Source: an uncultured Pontibacter sp. (GTDB lineage: Bacteria; Bacteroidota; Bacteroidia; Cytophagales; Hymenobacteraceae). From it: DNA of 64,000 nucleotides. The notes under the pieces were generated by a model, which searched no databases, was not told where the DNA came from, and worked only from the letters and a program-made list of their open reading frames with translations. Shown one piece after another: positions 27,119 through 36,674 of this stretch (the stretch's first letter is position 1; every line of letters starts with the position of its first letter). Position numbers and translations under genes: made by a program. The stretch is taken from the NCBI RefSeq assembly GCF_947492645.1, contig NZ_CANLMZ010000010.1, forward strand, positions 62,001 to 126,000. Reading direction: 5' to 3'.

Positions 27119-28207
27119 TTACTTCTTCAGGATTGGCAGTTTAACCACCTGTGCTTTCATGTCTTTGTTACGCACACGTACAAAAACCTCTGTGCCGGGC
27201 TTGCTAAACTCGGTGGTTACATAACCAAGGCCAATACCTTTGCCCATACTCGGCGACATGGTACCAGAAGTTACTTCACCGATCTGCTCTCCTTCAGCGT
27301 TTACAATCTCGTAGTGCGCTCTCGGAATGGCTTTCTCCAGCATCTCGAAACCAACCAGTTTGCGCTGTACACCGGCTTCTTTTTGAGCTTTAAGGTTAGC
27401 AGCGTTTATAAAGTCTTTATCAAACTTCGTGATCCAGCCCAAGCCTGCCTCAAGTGGAGACGTAGTGTCGTTGATATCGTTGCCATACAAGCAGAAGCCC
27501 ATCTCCAGGCGCAGCGTATCGCGGGCGCCTAAACCGATCGGCTTGATACCTTGCTCTTTACCTGCCTCCATGATAGCATCAAATACTTTTCTGGCGTCTT
27601 CGTTTTTAACGTAAATCTCGAATCCACCTGAACCGGTATAACCCGTAGCCGACACGATCACATCCTGCACACCGGCAAACTCGCCTTTATCGAAAGTATA
27701 GTATACCATGTTGGCCAGGTCTATTTGAGTAAGCGGCTGCAATGCGGCAACAGCTTTCGGGCCTTGCACAGCAAACAAAGACATCTCGTCAGAGATGTTT
27801 TCCAGCTCTGCGCCTTCCGTGTTATACTTACTTACCCATGCCCAGTCTTTATCAATGTTAGAGGCATTTACAACCAGCATATACTCTTCTTCGCTTAAGC
27901 GGTACACCAGCAGGTCGTCTACAATGCCGCCTTGCCCGTTAGGGAAACAAGAGTACTGCACCTTACCATCGGCCAGCTTTGAGGCATCGTTAGTGGTAAT
28001 GCGCTGAATCAGATCCAGGGCTTTTGGGCCGCGCAGCATAAACTCGCCCATATGCGACACATCAAAAATACCTACTGCGTTGCGTACGGTGTTATGCTCA
28101 TCAAGGTCAGAGGAATAACGAACCGGCATATTATAACCTGCAAAAGGCACCATTTTAGCACCAAGGGCCTCGTGCACATCGTTTAAAGCAATTTTTTTCA
28201 GTTCCAT
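27119..28207 (-). CDS. gcvT: Aminomethyltransferase (glycine cleavage T protein)
   Basis: 362-residue T protein: transfers the methylene group of the aminomethyl-lipoyl H protein to tetrahydrofolate, releasing ammonia. The N-terminal [38 protein letters not shown] and the segment [16 protein letters not shown], with catalytic/folate-binding acids, are clear. The C-terminal domain has [32 protein letters not shown]. Length is typical. The genes for the P and H proteins are not in the window, as usual for this phylum. Confidence 0.97.
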   Translation of the reverse strand: MELKKIALNDVHEALGAKMVPFAGYNMPVRYSSDLDEHNTVRNAVGIFDVSHMGEFMLRGPKALDLIQRITTNDASKLADGKVQYSCFPNGQGGIVDDLLVYRLSEEEYMLVVNASNIDKDWAWVSKYNTEGAELENISDEMSLFAVQGPKAVAALQPLTQIDLANMVYYTFDKGEFAGVQDVIVSATGYTGSGGFEIYVKNEDARKVFDAIMEAGKEQGIKPIGLGARDTLRLEMGFCLYGNDINDTTSPLEAGLGWITKFDKDFINAANLKAQKEAGVQRKLVGFEMLEKAIPRAHYEIVNAEGEQIGEVTSGTMSPSMGKGIGLGYVTTEFSKPGTEVFVRVRNKDMKAQVVKLPILKK

Positions 28208-28618
28208 ATTGTTTTGGCTGTTCTGATTTATAAAGCATCAAAATTAATCAAATTTAAACCGCATCCGAAATTAATTGGCAGCTGCATGCTGTAAATTATA
28301 AGTATGCAACCTATACTCCTGCTTGGCCCAAAATCATTTGTAATCTACAAAAAGAGTGCAAAAAAGGAATAAACCTCTTAGTGCCTTCGTGCGTATTTGC
28401 TACGGTATAATTAGCCAAAGGAACCATGTTATCTAACCAACTACCTGAGTTTATCACCCCAAGCATACCTCCTGTTTAAGTTTTAACGCTTATATTGTTA
28501 ACAGTTTCCCAGCTTTTGCTTCTGCTTTACTAGTTGCGTAAAAGCCGGAACGGAGCCCTTTAGTCGCTATTCTAAAATTTTGGCGGCCAATATCAGCCAG
28601 CTTAGGTGTGCAAAATCC
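28208..28618. other. 411-nt divergent intergenic region
   Basis: Separates gcvT from the histidine kinase gene. It contains one likely gcvT -7 box (28239-28246) and AT-rich sequence; nothing coding and no hairpin of note. The kinase frame is open upstream to 28580 but without a good start. Confidence 0.6.
28239..28246 (-). promoter_or_regulatory. Putative -7 box of gcvT
   Basis: Minus-strand TAATTTTG fits TAnnTTTG, 32 nt before the ATG at 28207. No convincing -33 box. Confidence 0.35.
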
Positions 28619-30088
28619 ATGAAATTATCTGTAAAACTTTTTGTCGGGTTCGTTCTGATCTCGGTGCTATTTACGGCGGTTGCCATTGTAAATTTTCAGC
28701 TTTCGGAGGATGTGATCAAAAACTCGCAATGGGTTACGCGTTCGCAGATTGTGGTGCGAAACTCCGCAGCCCTGCAGCGAAACATCATTGACATGGAAAC
28801 AGGTTTGCGCGGTTACCTGCTAAACGGAAACGAAACTTTCCTGCGGCCATACTATGTAGCTGAAGAGCAACTAAGTAACTTGTTTGAAGAGACAAAGCGA
28901 TTCACAGCAGACTCTCCGGAGCAAACCGAAAAGATCAACCGGATCATTGTTCTCCAAAAAGACTTTCAGACAAACTACGCCGAGCCGTTGATAGCCATGG
29001 TACGTGCCGATACCGCTGGGTCTAACATAGATTTCAGCTTGAAAATTGACAGCCTAGTGCTAGGTGAAAAGGCCCTGACCGACTCTATTCGTACCTCGTT
29101 TAAAGAGTTTAACGCTTACGAATACAAGGTGCGGGAGGAGCGAGCCAAACGTTTGAGCCAAAGTATAGACACCACCCGCCATGTATCAACTATACTTACC
29201 ATACTCTCTGTTATACTTGCTTTGGGCTGGGCCTACTACATTATCCGCATTATCTCGGAGCGAATTATGCAAATGGTTAATTTAGCCGAGCAGATTTCTA
29301 AAGGCGATTATAAGACCAAGATTGTGGATACCTCCCGGGACGAACTAAGCCAGCTTTCGCATTCGCTTAACCTTATGTCTGCCACCATTGATGAGTCATT
29401 TTCTGAACTAGACCGCAAGAATAAGGAGCTTGACCAATTTGCCTACGTGGTGTCTCATGACTTAAAGGCACCGTTGCGTGGCATTGAGGTAGCCTCCAGG
29501 TGGGTAGAGGAAGACATGGGCACCCAATTGCCGGCAAATGTGCAGGAGTATCTTATGATGATGCGCGTACGCGTGCACCGCATGGAGAACCTGATTAACG
29601 GTATACTTGCCCTTACCCGCATTGGCCGCACCGAGCAGGTGGAAGAATCGGTGGATGTAAATGAATTGCTGGTGGAGGTAGTTGATATGCTGGCACCTCC
29701 AAGGAATTTTGTAATTAATGTTCAAGAAGACCTGCCGGTACTTCGCACCATTCGTATACAGCTGCACCAGGTTTTTAGTAACCTGATAGGCAACGCCATT
29801 AAATACCACAACAGGGAAAATGGCATAATAGATGTCCGCCACCACGAAACGGATACACATCACGTGTTCTCCGTTTCCGACGATGGCCCTGGTATAGACC
29901 CGGATTACCACGAAAGGATTTTCGTTATTTTCCAGACGTTACAGGAACGGGATGCCGTTGAAAGTACTGGCGTGGGCCTTGCCATCGTTAAGAAGATCGT
30001 TGAATGGCAGGGATGCACCATCTGGCTAGACTCTAAGCCTGGCCATGGCTCTACGTTTACATTTACGTGGCCAAAAAATAATGCTTGA
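28619..30088 (+). CDS. CHASE3-domain sensor histidine kinase
   Basis: 489-residue membrane kinase, start ATG 28619 (MKLSVKLFVGFVL). Order: TM1 (about 5-25); periplasmic CHASE3 domain with the METGLRGYLLNG signature; TM2 (about 182-207, ILTILSVILALGWAYYII); HAMP linker; coiled coil; HisKA with FAYVVSHDLKAPLRG and phosphoacceptor His280; HATPase with N box NLIGNAIKYHN, G1 DDGPGID and G2 GVGLAIVKKIV. CHASE3 kinases sense unknown extracellular cues. The response regulator gene follows after 52 nt. Such kinases with a Rcp1-like regulator often form phosphorelays without a DNA-binding output. Confidence 0.93.
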   Translation: MKLSVKLFVGFVLISVLFTAVAIVNFQLSEDVIKNSQWVTRSQIVVRNSAALQRNIIDMETGLRGYLLNGNETFLRPYYVAEEQLSNLFEETKRFTADSPEQTEKINRIIVLQKDFQTNYAEPLIAMVRADTAGSNIDFSLKIDSLVLGEKALTDSIRTSFKEFNAYEYKVREERAKRLSQSIDTTRHVSTILTILSVILALGWAYYIIRIISERIMQMVNLAEQISKGDYKTKIVDTSRDELSQLSHSLNLMSATIDESFSELDRKNKELDQFAYVVSHDLKAPLRGIEVASRWVEEDMGTQLPANVQEYLMMMRVRVHRMENLINGILALTRIGRTEQVEESVDVNELLVEVVDMLAPPRNFVINVQEDLPVLRTIRIQLHQVFSNLIGNAIKYHNRENGIIDVRHHETDTHHVFSVSDDGPGIDPDYHERIFVIFQTLQERDAVESTGVGLAIVKKIVEWQGCTIWLDSKPGHGSTFTFTWPKNNA

Positions 30089-30140
30089 GAAATATAATTT
30101 TAGTAATTTTGTTTTTAACGCACCTGAAGTACAAATATAA

Positions 30141-30575
30141 ATGAGTGACAAAGAAGTAAATATCCTGTTAGTTGAAGATGACTACCTGGATATTATGAAT
30201 GTAGAGCGCGAGTTAAAAAAGATCAGCCTGAATCACCCTATCCATGTAGCGCGCAACGGCCGTGAGGCTCTTAATATGCTACGCGGTGAGGGCACTACTA
30301 AAATATCCCCGGCTCCAAGTGTTATTTTGCTGGATATAAACATGCCCAAGATGAATGGCCTCGAATTTCTGACGGAACTTAGACGCGAGCCGGAATTCAA
30401 CCACATCCCGGTATTTATCATGACAACATCCAACGAGGAAACAGATAGAATGGCCGCCCAGCGCCTGAACGTGTCCGGGTATATTGTGAAGCCCCTTACA
30501 TTTGATAGCTTCGAAAACAGCCACTCGTCACTTGATAGTTTCAGCCTTTTCCTGGACCTGATAAAACTTAAGTAA
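30141..30575 (+). CDS. Single-domain response regulator (Rcp1-like receiver)
   Basis: 144-residue receiver-only protein. Conserved residues: the acidic pair LVEDD near residue 11, phosphoacceptor Asp65 in LLDINMPKMNG, the switch Thr in FIMTTSNEE, and Lys in YIVKPL. The C-terminal extension (FDSFENSHSSLDSFSLFLDLIKLK) is the long alpha-5 helix of Rcp1-type regulators that dimerise. No output domain, so it passes phosphate on or acts by protein binding. Coexpressed with the CHASE3 kinase upstream. Confidence 0.92.
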   Translation: MSDKEVNILLVEDDYLDIMNVERELKKISLNHPIHVARNGREALNMLRGEGTTKISPAPSVILLDINMPKMNGLEFLTELRREPEFNHIPVFIMTTSNEETDRMAAQRLNVSGYIVKPLTFDSFENSHSSLDSFSLFLDLIKLK

Positions 30576-30607
30576 CCGGCAGTAGCAAGTATAAAATTCT
30601 TGTCTAT

Positions 30608-31195
30608 TTAAACCTGTTTTGGAAGTAATGCAAAGGAGAGCCTGTGGTGCGGGCTTGTTCCATGTGTGGCGATAGCTTCCCGGTGTCTCTTTGTAGGGTA
30701 GCCTGCATTTTGGCCCCAGCCATACTTTTCGCAGTCTCCCGCCAGGCTGCACATGTAGTCATCTCTATGCGTTTTGGCCAGTACCGATGCCGCCGCTATA
30801 GACAAGTATTTGCCATCTCCTTTTACAATGCAGGCGTAAGGTATAGCCAATTCAGTCTTAAACCTGTTTCCGTCAATCAATAAGTACTCTGGTTGTAAAT
30901 TTAAACCGGCTATGGCCCGGTGCATAGCCAGGTAAGTGGCATTTAAGATATTGATGCGATCAATTTCTACCGGGCTGGCCTCGCCTATTGCCCATGCTAC
31001 AGCATCCCGAAGTATAACCTCACGCAACTGCTCCCGCTGTTTTTTGCTTAGTTGTTTAGAGTCGTTTAAAAGTGGATGGCTGTAATCTGTGGGAAGTATA
31101 ACGGCAGCTGCCACTACCGGCCCTGCCAGGCAACCACGCCCAGCCTCATCAATGCCTGCCTCTAAGGTATAGCCGCTGTAGTTTGGTAAAAGCAT
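30608..31195 (-). CDS. rnhB: Ribonuclease HII
   Basis: 195-residue RNase HII: removes RNA from RNA-DNA hybrids and single ribonucleotides in DNA. The start ATG 31195 ([21 protein letters not shown]) fits the family N-terminus; an upstream ATG in frame at 31243 gives an unlikely hydrophobic extension. Catalytic carboxylates: GIDEAGRG (Asp, Glu), LLIDG (Asp), and the [21 protein letters not shown] segment. Convergent with the response regulator gene, 32 nt apart. Confidence 0.95.
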   Translation of the reverse strand: MLLPNYSGYTLEAGIDEAGRGCLAGPVVAAAVILPTDYSHPLLNDSKQLSKKQREQLREVILRDAVAWAIGEASPVEIDRINILNATYLAMHRAIAGLNLQPEYLLIDGNRFKTELAIPYACIVKGDGKYLSIAAASVLAKTHRDDYMCSLAGDCEKYGWGQNAGYPTKRHREAIATHGTSPHHRLSFALLPKQV

Positions 31196-31226
31196 AAGTA
31201 TAACGTATAGGCGCAAGTAAAAAAAG

Positions 31227-31261
31227 AAAACCCCGCCAGTCAAGCGACTAACGGGGTTTTA
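31227..31261 (-). terminator. Terminator of the first susCD operon
   Basis: Stem AAAACCCCG/CGGGGTTTT with an inner AGTC/GACT stem, followed on the minus strand by a T-rich run. It lies 28 nt beyond the SusD stop codon. Confidence 0.85.
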
Positions 31262-31288
31262 AACATGTATGTAGAAAAAGTTCTTGTA

Positions 31289-32755
31289 TTATAACAGAGG
31301 GTTAGTCTGATACTCAGTTGTTGGGATAGGGAATATGTATCTGCTATCGTTTGCAGGTATTTGTGCACCAGCTCCGATAGATGGGATAGATTGGCCCCTT
31401 CTCATGATATCATTCGTTCTAAAACCTTCTGACAGCAATTCAATTCTTCTTTCTGTTAAGATCGAGTTTATCAAATCTGGTTTGCTTGTGCCTGTATAAG
31501 ACCAAGTAGCGTCAGAGCGTTTATGCACAGCCTCCAGAAGTGCGATGGCACGTGTCTCGCTACCTACTTCAGCTTCTGCTTCAGCCAGGTTTAACAATAC
31601 CTCAGAGTATCTGATAATCGGCACCCAGTCAATAAACGGAGACAAACCGCTAAATTTGGTTACATACCGCTGTCCTGAAATAGTTGCAGTCAGATCTGTT
31701 TTACGAACATCAGTATCTCTGAACTGTGGATTGGTGTAGATACCAGTAATACCTGTCGGATTCACATTCAGATAGTACTCTCTGTTACCATTTGGTGTAC
31801 CGTTGTAATAATAGCCCAGCTGGTTTTGCGTGCCAGGTGCACTATTCGTAGTCATCGGCGCAGAGAAAATCGACTCCGTAGTAGTGTAGTTTGTGAATAC
31901 AGTTTTGATACTTGGCTGTAATGCATGCACTACACGGTTAGGCGAAGTGAAAGGCGCCGCTGCAGAAACTATCTTGTTACCTTCTTCAATCACCTTTCCA
32001 TAGTTACCCATAGCTAAGTAAACACGTGTTTTAAGTGCAATAGCAGTATTCTTATGCGCACGTGTTGTGTTAAGGTTAGCTGAACTATAGTTGTCTGGCA
32101 GTTCTGCTTCAGCTTCGTTCAGGTCTTTTAAAATCTGAGCATAAATTTGAGCCACAGTACTTCTTGCCAATCCATTATTTTCAGGACCTGTTTCACCTTG
32201 CAGACGTAGCGGCAAGCCCGGAGAGGCACCGTTATCTAGTACATAAGGTTTAGCATAGATCTGAACCAAAGAAAAATAGGTAAGGGCTCTTACAAACTTT
32301 GCTTCGCCTTTATACTGCTGTAGTTTAGCAGGGTTGATTTTTGAAGCGTTAGCATCTAATCCCTCTAAAAACAGGTTTGATCTGTTAATGGCAAGGTATC
32401 CAGTAATCCAGAAGTTTCCCAGGTATGTGTCGTCGCCGCCGATTGTGTGCGCATAAGCCCAGGCTCCTGTTACACCGTTGTTGTTACGGTTGATGAATTC
32501 TTCAGCACGTATATCGTTGTATACCTGGTATCGCCCTCCAAGAAAAGCACCTGACTTGATGGTTGCATAAAGTCCGTTAGCCTGCGCCTCAACACGCTCC
32601 GGCGTATCAAAAGCACTCTCAACTGAAACTGAAGTACGTGGCGTTGCTTCCAAGAAATCATCTGCACAAGACGTTACCATCGGAGCTAAAGGAATACTCA
32701 ATAAGGCTAACCTCAGCAAGTATTTTCTATTCGTTTTATTATTAAGAATATTCAT
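31289..32755 (-). CDS. SusD/RagB-family outer-membrane nutrient-binding lipoprotein (system 1)
   Basis: 488-residue SusD-like protein, the lid of a SusC/D import complex at the cell surface. Signal peptide ends at MVTSC with ADDFLE after the cysteine, an acidic pair that fits the surface-export signal of Bacteroidota lipoproteins. The helical TPR-like part includes YKGEAKFVRALTYFSLVQIYAKPYV, the SusD domain signature, and the C-terminus has LILTERRIELLSEGFRTNDIMRRG, also typical. This is the classic SusD subfamily, unlike the SusD_2-like proteins at 39.9 and 46.8 kb. 18 nt after its susC. Confidence 0.95.
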   Translation of the reverse strand: MNILNNKTNRKYLLRLALLSIPLAPMVTSCADDFLEATPRTSVSVESAFDTPERVEAQANGLYATIKSGAFLGGRYQVYNDIRAEEFINRNNNGVTGAWAYAHTIGGDDTYLGNFWITGYLAINRSNLFLEGLDANASKINPAKLQQYKGEAKFVRALTYFSLVQIYAKPYVLDNGASPGLPLRLQGETGPENNGLARSTVAQIYAQILKDLNEAEAELPDNYSSANLNTTRAHKNTAIALKTRVYLAMGNYGKVIEEGNKIVSAAAPFTSPNRVVHALQPSIKTVFTNYTTTESIFSAPMTTNSAPGTQNQLGYYYNGTPNGNREYYLNVNPTGITGIYTNPQFRDTDVRKTDLTATISGQRYVTKFSGLSPFIDWVPIIRYSEVLLNLAEAEAEVGSETRAIALLEAVHKRSDATWSYTGTSKPDLINSILTERRIELLSEGFRTNDIMRRGQSIPSIGAGAQIPANDSRYIFPIPTTEYQTNPLL

Positions 32756-32773
32756 TGGTAAGAAGATTAAAGA

Positions 32774-35700
32774 TTAAAAGCCTAAGTTAACACCCAGTGT
32801 AAACATTCTTCCTTGAGGCACAGTATTTCGCTCTACACCTGGAGCCAGGTTAGAATTACCGTTTGTAGAGATCTCAGGGTCAACGCCGCTATACTTTGTA
32901 ACAAGGAATGCATTGTCAACCTGGCCGTACACTCTAAGAGATGAGATGCCAGTTTTGCCAAATAACTGCGCTGGCAATCTGTAACCCAGTACTGTATTCT
33001 GAAGACGCAGGAAGTCGCCTTTCTCAACGTTTGTGTCGATTGCAAAAGCTGAACCGTTTGACACGTTATCACCAAAGATAGGACGTGGGATATCAGTTCT
33101 GTCTCCTTCATTTTGCCAGTGACCTAATACATCAGTATGGTTGTTCCAGAAACGCTGATCTCTCAGGCCTGCTTGTGTACCATTGTAGATGTAGTTGCCG
33201 CCAGAGTAAGTAAACAATAGGCTCAGGTCAAAGTTGCCGTAAGTGATATTGTTTGTAAAGCCACCATACCAGGTTGGTAAAGTGTTGTACATAGCTGAGG
33301 CGTCAGCACCGGAAACTGCAGAAGCAGTTCTGCCATCAAGGTACGTCCAGGCGTTAGCGCCACCACCGTGCAGGTACTGAACTTCTTCACCATTTTTGTT
33401 TATGAAGATTCTTCTGCCATTCTGCGGATTGACACCATTTGTTTTTACAACCCAAAGGCTACCAACTGAATTACCTACCCTTGTTAAGTTAGCTGTTTCA
33501 AGCTGAGTTACACCAGGGATTGGAGCGTTGCCGCCGGCAAGTGCTGTAACTTCGTTCTTATTAAGTGTCAGGTTAAGGTTTGTTCTCCAGGTAAATTTGC
33601 CTTTATCGATTGGTGTTGCACCAAGAGAGAATTCAAAGCCTTTGTTGTACATAGAGCCAACGTTCTGCAGGATACTGTTGCCAGGTATACCTTTAGAAGG
33701 TGCCTGTGGCGCTTCCAAAATAAGGTCGCTTACGTCGTTGTGGTAATAATTAACTTCTAAAGTAACTCTGTTGTTCAGCAAGCCTAAGTCAACACCTACG
33801 TTTGTCTGATCACTTGTTTCCCAAGAAAGGAATTTGTTACCAGCCTGTGAATATACAAGTGTTGAGATCTCTCCATATAAACCTGTTCCGAACAGAGAAT
33901 ATGAACCGAAGTCGCTTGGTAAGTTTCCGTTACCTACACGGCCCCAGCTACCTTTAAATCGAAGGTTTGATACAGTGTTAGCAAGAGAGCTGTTCTTAAA
34001 GAAATCTTCTTCAGAAAGGGCCCAACCTACTGAAGCGCCGCCAAAGTCACCCCAACGCTGCTCAGGAGCTAATGCAGAGTTACCGTCTCTTCTGTAGTTA
34101 GCGCTCAGGAAGTACTTGCCGCCGTAGTTATAGCTAATGCTTGACAGGTATGACTCGTATGCTCTTAAGCTAATTCCGTTACCGCCTGCAACGTTAGTAG
34201 TATAACCCGCCTGGAACACATCAAATCCTACGTCAGTAAGCGCCTGACGCACAGCACCCCAGTTTGTTACAGTAATTTTCTGAACATCAGTACCAGCCAG
34301 TATGCTAATGTTGTGCTTATCTGCTAATGTTGTCTGATACTGTAATGTGTTAACCCAGTTCCAGTTTTCTCTTCTGGCAGTATTGTTATAAGCGTAACCG
34401 CCCCAGCTAAAGCCGTCACCATGAACAGGGCTCCAGAACTGGATGTTCTCTGTGTTACCTCTGTCATAAGAGTAAGTAGTTCTAGCAGTTAAACCCTTCA
34501 GAATTGTAAAGTCAGCACCAATGTTAGAGATCAACCTGCTGTTTTCAGAGGTGTTTGTATTCAGATCCATAATTGGAAGCGGGTTCTGATACGTAATTGC
34601 AGCAAGGTTATTTCCCTGTCCAATTGTGTTTGAACCAGTAATGTTGTAGCTACCGTCAGGGTTTCTTGGTGCAATGTTTGGAGGCAACACAAGTGCAAGA
34701 CGAGCCAGACCAGAAGACGCGAAAGACGCACCTGGAAGAGAGCCTGTCTGTGGCGCCTCGTTCATTGAGTTTGAATACGTTACATTACCTCTGAAATTAA
34801 ACCAGTCTGTTACTTTGTGGTTTATGTTCAGCCTGGTGTTTTTACGATTGAACGAGTTTGTTTTGATAAAACCATCCTGATCAGTTACACCTACTGAGAA
34901 GTAATATGACGTGTTCTCATTGCCACCAGAAACTGACAGCGCGTGATTTTGAGAAATAGAACGACGATAAATCTCGTCATACCAATTAGTATCTACATTA
35001 CCATCACCAGCAAAAAAGCTAACTCCGTTTGCATCACGCTGCGCCGTAGGAACTAGTGCCGGGTTAACAGAAAGAGCATTACTTATAGCTTTATTTTTGT
35101 AGTTTATATACTGCTCTGCATTAAGCATTTCTGGTAAACGCGCTGCTACACCAGTACCAACCCATCCATCGTAAGATACTTTCGCTTTACCTTGCTTACC
35201 TTTCTTTGTTGTGATGATCAATACACCAGCCGCGGCTCTTGATCCATAAATAGAAGTTGAGGCCGCATCCTTTAAAATATCAATAGACTCGATATCAGAT
35301 GGATTGATGTCACCAAGCGGGTTGTTCGCAGCTGAGTTTGCTGACGCATCACCTGTGGCGATTGGAATACCGTCTACTACGATAAGAGGGAATGAGCTAA
35401 GCGAGATAGAGTTTATACCACGGATACGGATAACTGGAGGGTTGTTAAGTACACCATTTGGCTGTACAATGTTCACACCAGAAGCCTGACCTGTTAGTGC
35501 CTGCACAAAGCTTTGTACCGGACGGTCCTTGATAGCCTCGCCAGTTACAGAAGCCGCTGCACCAGTAAATTCTTCTCTGCTTTGCGTAGCATAGCCAGTT
35601 ACAACAACTTCTTGCAATTGCTTATTATCCAGGGCCATTGCAACGTTTATTGTAGCAGAGTTACCCACCGCTCTTTCTACTGGCAGGTATCCAATATAAC

Positions 35701-35923
35701 GGAACACAAGTGTATTGCCGCCTGCCGGTAGGTTAATAGTATAGGTACCGTCTGCAGATGTAGTTGTACCCACAGAAGTACCTTTAACAACGACAGCTAC
35801 CCCTGGCAATCCTTGCGAGTTGGTCTGGTCCGTTACAGTACCAGACACGGTTTTGCTTTGAGCAACTGCCTGGTTCAGCAGCGTGAGCACCAAAGCAAAA
35901 CTCATGAGTAATAGTTTTCTCAT
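32774..35923 (-). CDS. SusC/RagA-family TonB-linked outer-membrane transporter (system 1)
   Basis: 1049-residue TonB-dependent barrel. After the signal peptide comes a carboxypeptidase-regulatory-like domain (GTVTDQTNSQGLPGVAVVVKG), then the TonB-box-like QEVVVTGYATQ and plug domain with IRGINSISLSSFPLIVVDGIPI and SIDILKDAASTSIYGSRAAAGVLIITTKKG, both SusC hallmarks. The rest is barrel, ending in FTLGVNLGF with the terminal aromatic needed for BAM insertion. With the SusD it imports an unknown ligand, probably a glycan or peptide. The gene lacks the AAGTATA word almost entirely and its codon choice looks like that of a strongly expressed gene. Confidence 0.96.
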   Translation of the reverse strand: MRKLLLMSFALVLTLLNQAVAQSKTVSGTVTDQTNSQGLPGVAVVVKGTSVGTTTSADGTYTINLPAGGNTLVFRYIGYLPVERAVGNSATINVAMALDNKQLQEVVVTGYATQSREEFTGAAASVTGEAIKDRPVQSFVQALTGQASGVNIVQPNGVLNNPPVIRIRGINSISLSSFPLIVVDGIPIATGDASANSAANNPLGDINPSDIESIDILKDAASTSIYGSRAAAGVLIITTKKGKQGKAKVSYDGWVGTGVAARLPEMLNAEQYINYKNKAISNALSVNPALVPTAQRDANGVSFFAGDGNVDTNWYDEIYRRSISQNHALSVSGGNENTSYYFSVGVTDQDGFIKTNSFNRKNTRLNINHKVTDWFNFRGNVTYSNSMNEAPQTGSLPGASFASSGLARLALVLPPNIAPRNPDGSYNITGSNTIGQGNNLAAITYQNPLPIMDLNTNTSENSRLISNIGADFTILKGLTARTTYSYDRGNTENIQFWSPVHGDGFSWGGYAYNNTARRENWNWVNTLQYQTTLADKHNISILAGTDVQKITVTNWGAVRQALTDVGFDVFQAGYTTNVAGGNGISLRAYESYLSSISYNYGGKYFLSANYRRDGNSALAPEQRWGDFGGASVGWALSEEDFFKNSSLANTVSNLRFKGSWGRVGNGNLPSDFGSYSLFGTGLYGEISTLVYSQAGNKFLSWETSDQTNVGVDLGLLNNRVTLEVNYYHNDVSDLILEAPQAPSKGIPGNSILQNVGSMYNKGFEFSLGATPIDKGKFTWRTNLNLTLNKNEVTALAGGNAPIPGVTQLETANLTRVGNSVGSLWVVKTNGVNPQNGRRIFINKNGEEVQYLHGGGANAWTYLDGRTASAVSGADASAMYNTLPTWYGGFTNNITYGNFDLSLLFTYSGGNYIYNGTQAGLRDQRFWNNHTDVLGHWQNEGDRTDIPRPIFGDNVSNGSAFAIDTNVEKGDFLRLQNTVLGYRLPAQLFGKTGISSLRVYGQVDNAFLVTKYSGVDPEISTNGNSNLAPGVERNTVPQGRMFTLGVNLGF

Positions 35924-36674
35924 TTAAGTGTTTGAATTAAGGTGAATAATAGGTAAAAGGTTAGTAAAAGCTTATTTAGTGGCAATAACATTCCTGGTGC
36001 CTTACCAGAGGCACAAAAAATGTAGATATACAAAAGCACAGGCTGCTGTTAAAGCATGCCGTTTTTTTGATTTAAATAAGTTTTAGTAAGAGTATGTATA
36101 CATCCTGCTATACAACAGACAGGACTTCAGGAAAAAAAACAAGCTGTTGTTGGAGCCTTAAAATTCAATTACACGAAAAGTTCTTCAGGCGATAGATCTC
36201 CAAATCTTCATCCAATGATATATAGGATTCAGGTAATTTGCAAACTTTGTTTAAATATTTTTTTCGACTAACGAGCAATTTTTCTCTACAAAATCAATGT
36301 TACACCATTTAAAGTAGATTAAAATCGCGTTTTACAGATAACATCTAGCCTCGGCTGTTTTAAAAGAGGCTTGAGTTTCAGTAATAATTCACAAAACTAT
36401 ATTATTAGAATAATTATAATAACTGCAAGTATAGCATAGATTATTGTCTTCTAATAGCTAACAGCAATTAAAAATGCACGTATAAAATGACACTACATTG
36501 TAATATATAACGAATATATATTACTATTAGCCACTACTCCTACACCTTACGCAGGCAGAGCCTTTGCCAGTATACCGCATAATATGCGGTGTTATCCTGC
36601 CACCCCTCCGGGATAACCTGTATCCATAACGCTTGATTACCATGCTTATTAATTTACTTAAACCCAACTAACAA
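35924..36674. other. 751-nt divergent intergenic region between susC genes 1 and 2
   Basis: AT-rich DNA between two head-to-head susC genes, so it holds both promoters and any operators. No clear TAnnTTTG with a matching TTTG was found. A hairpin pair sits 57-101 nt ahead of the plus-strand susC (separate entry). Confidence 0.7.
36574..36617 (+). promoter_or_regulatory. Two adjacent dyads in the leader of susC 2
   Basis: ACCGCAT-aat-ATGCGGT (36574-36590) is directly followed by GTTATCC...GGATAAC (36591-36597 and 36611-36617). They lie 57-101 nt before the start codon and could be an operator or leader-RNA hairpins. Function unproven. Confidence 0.45.
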
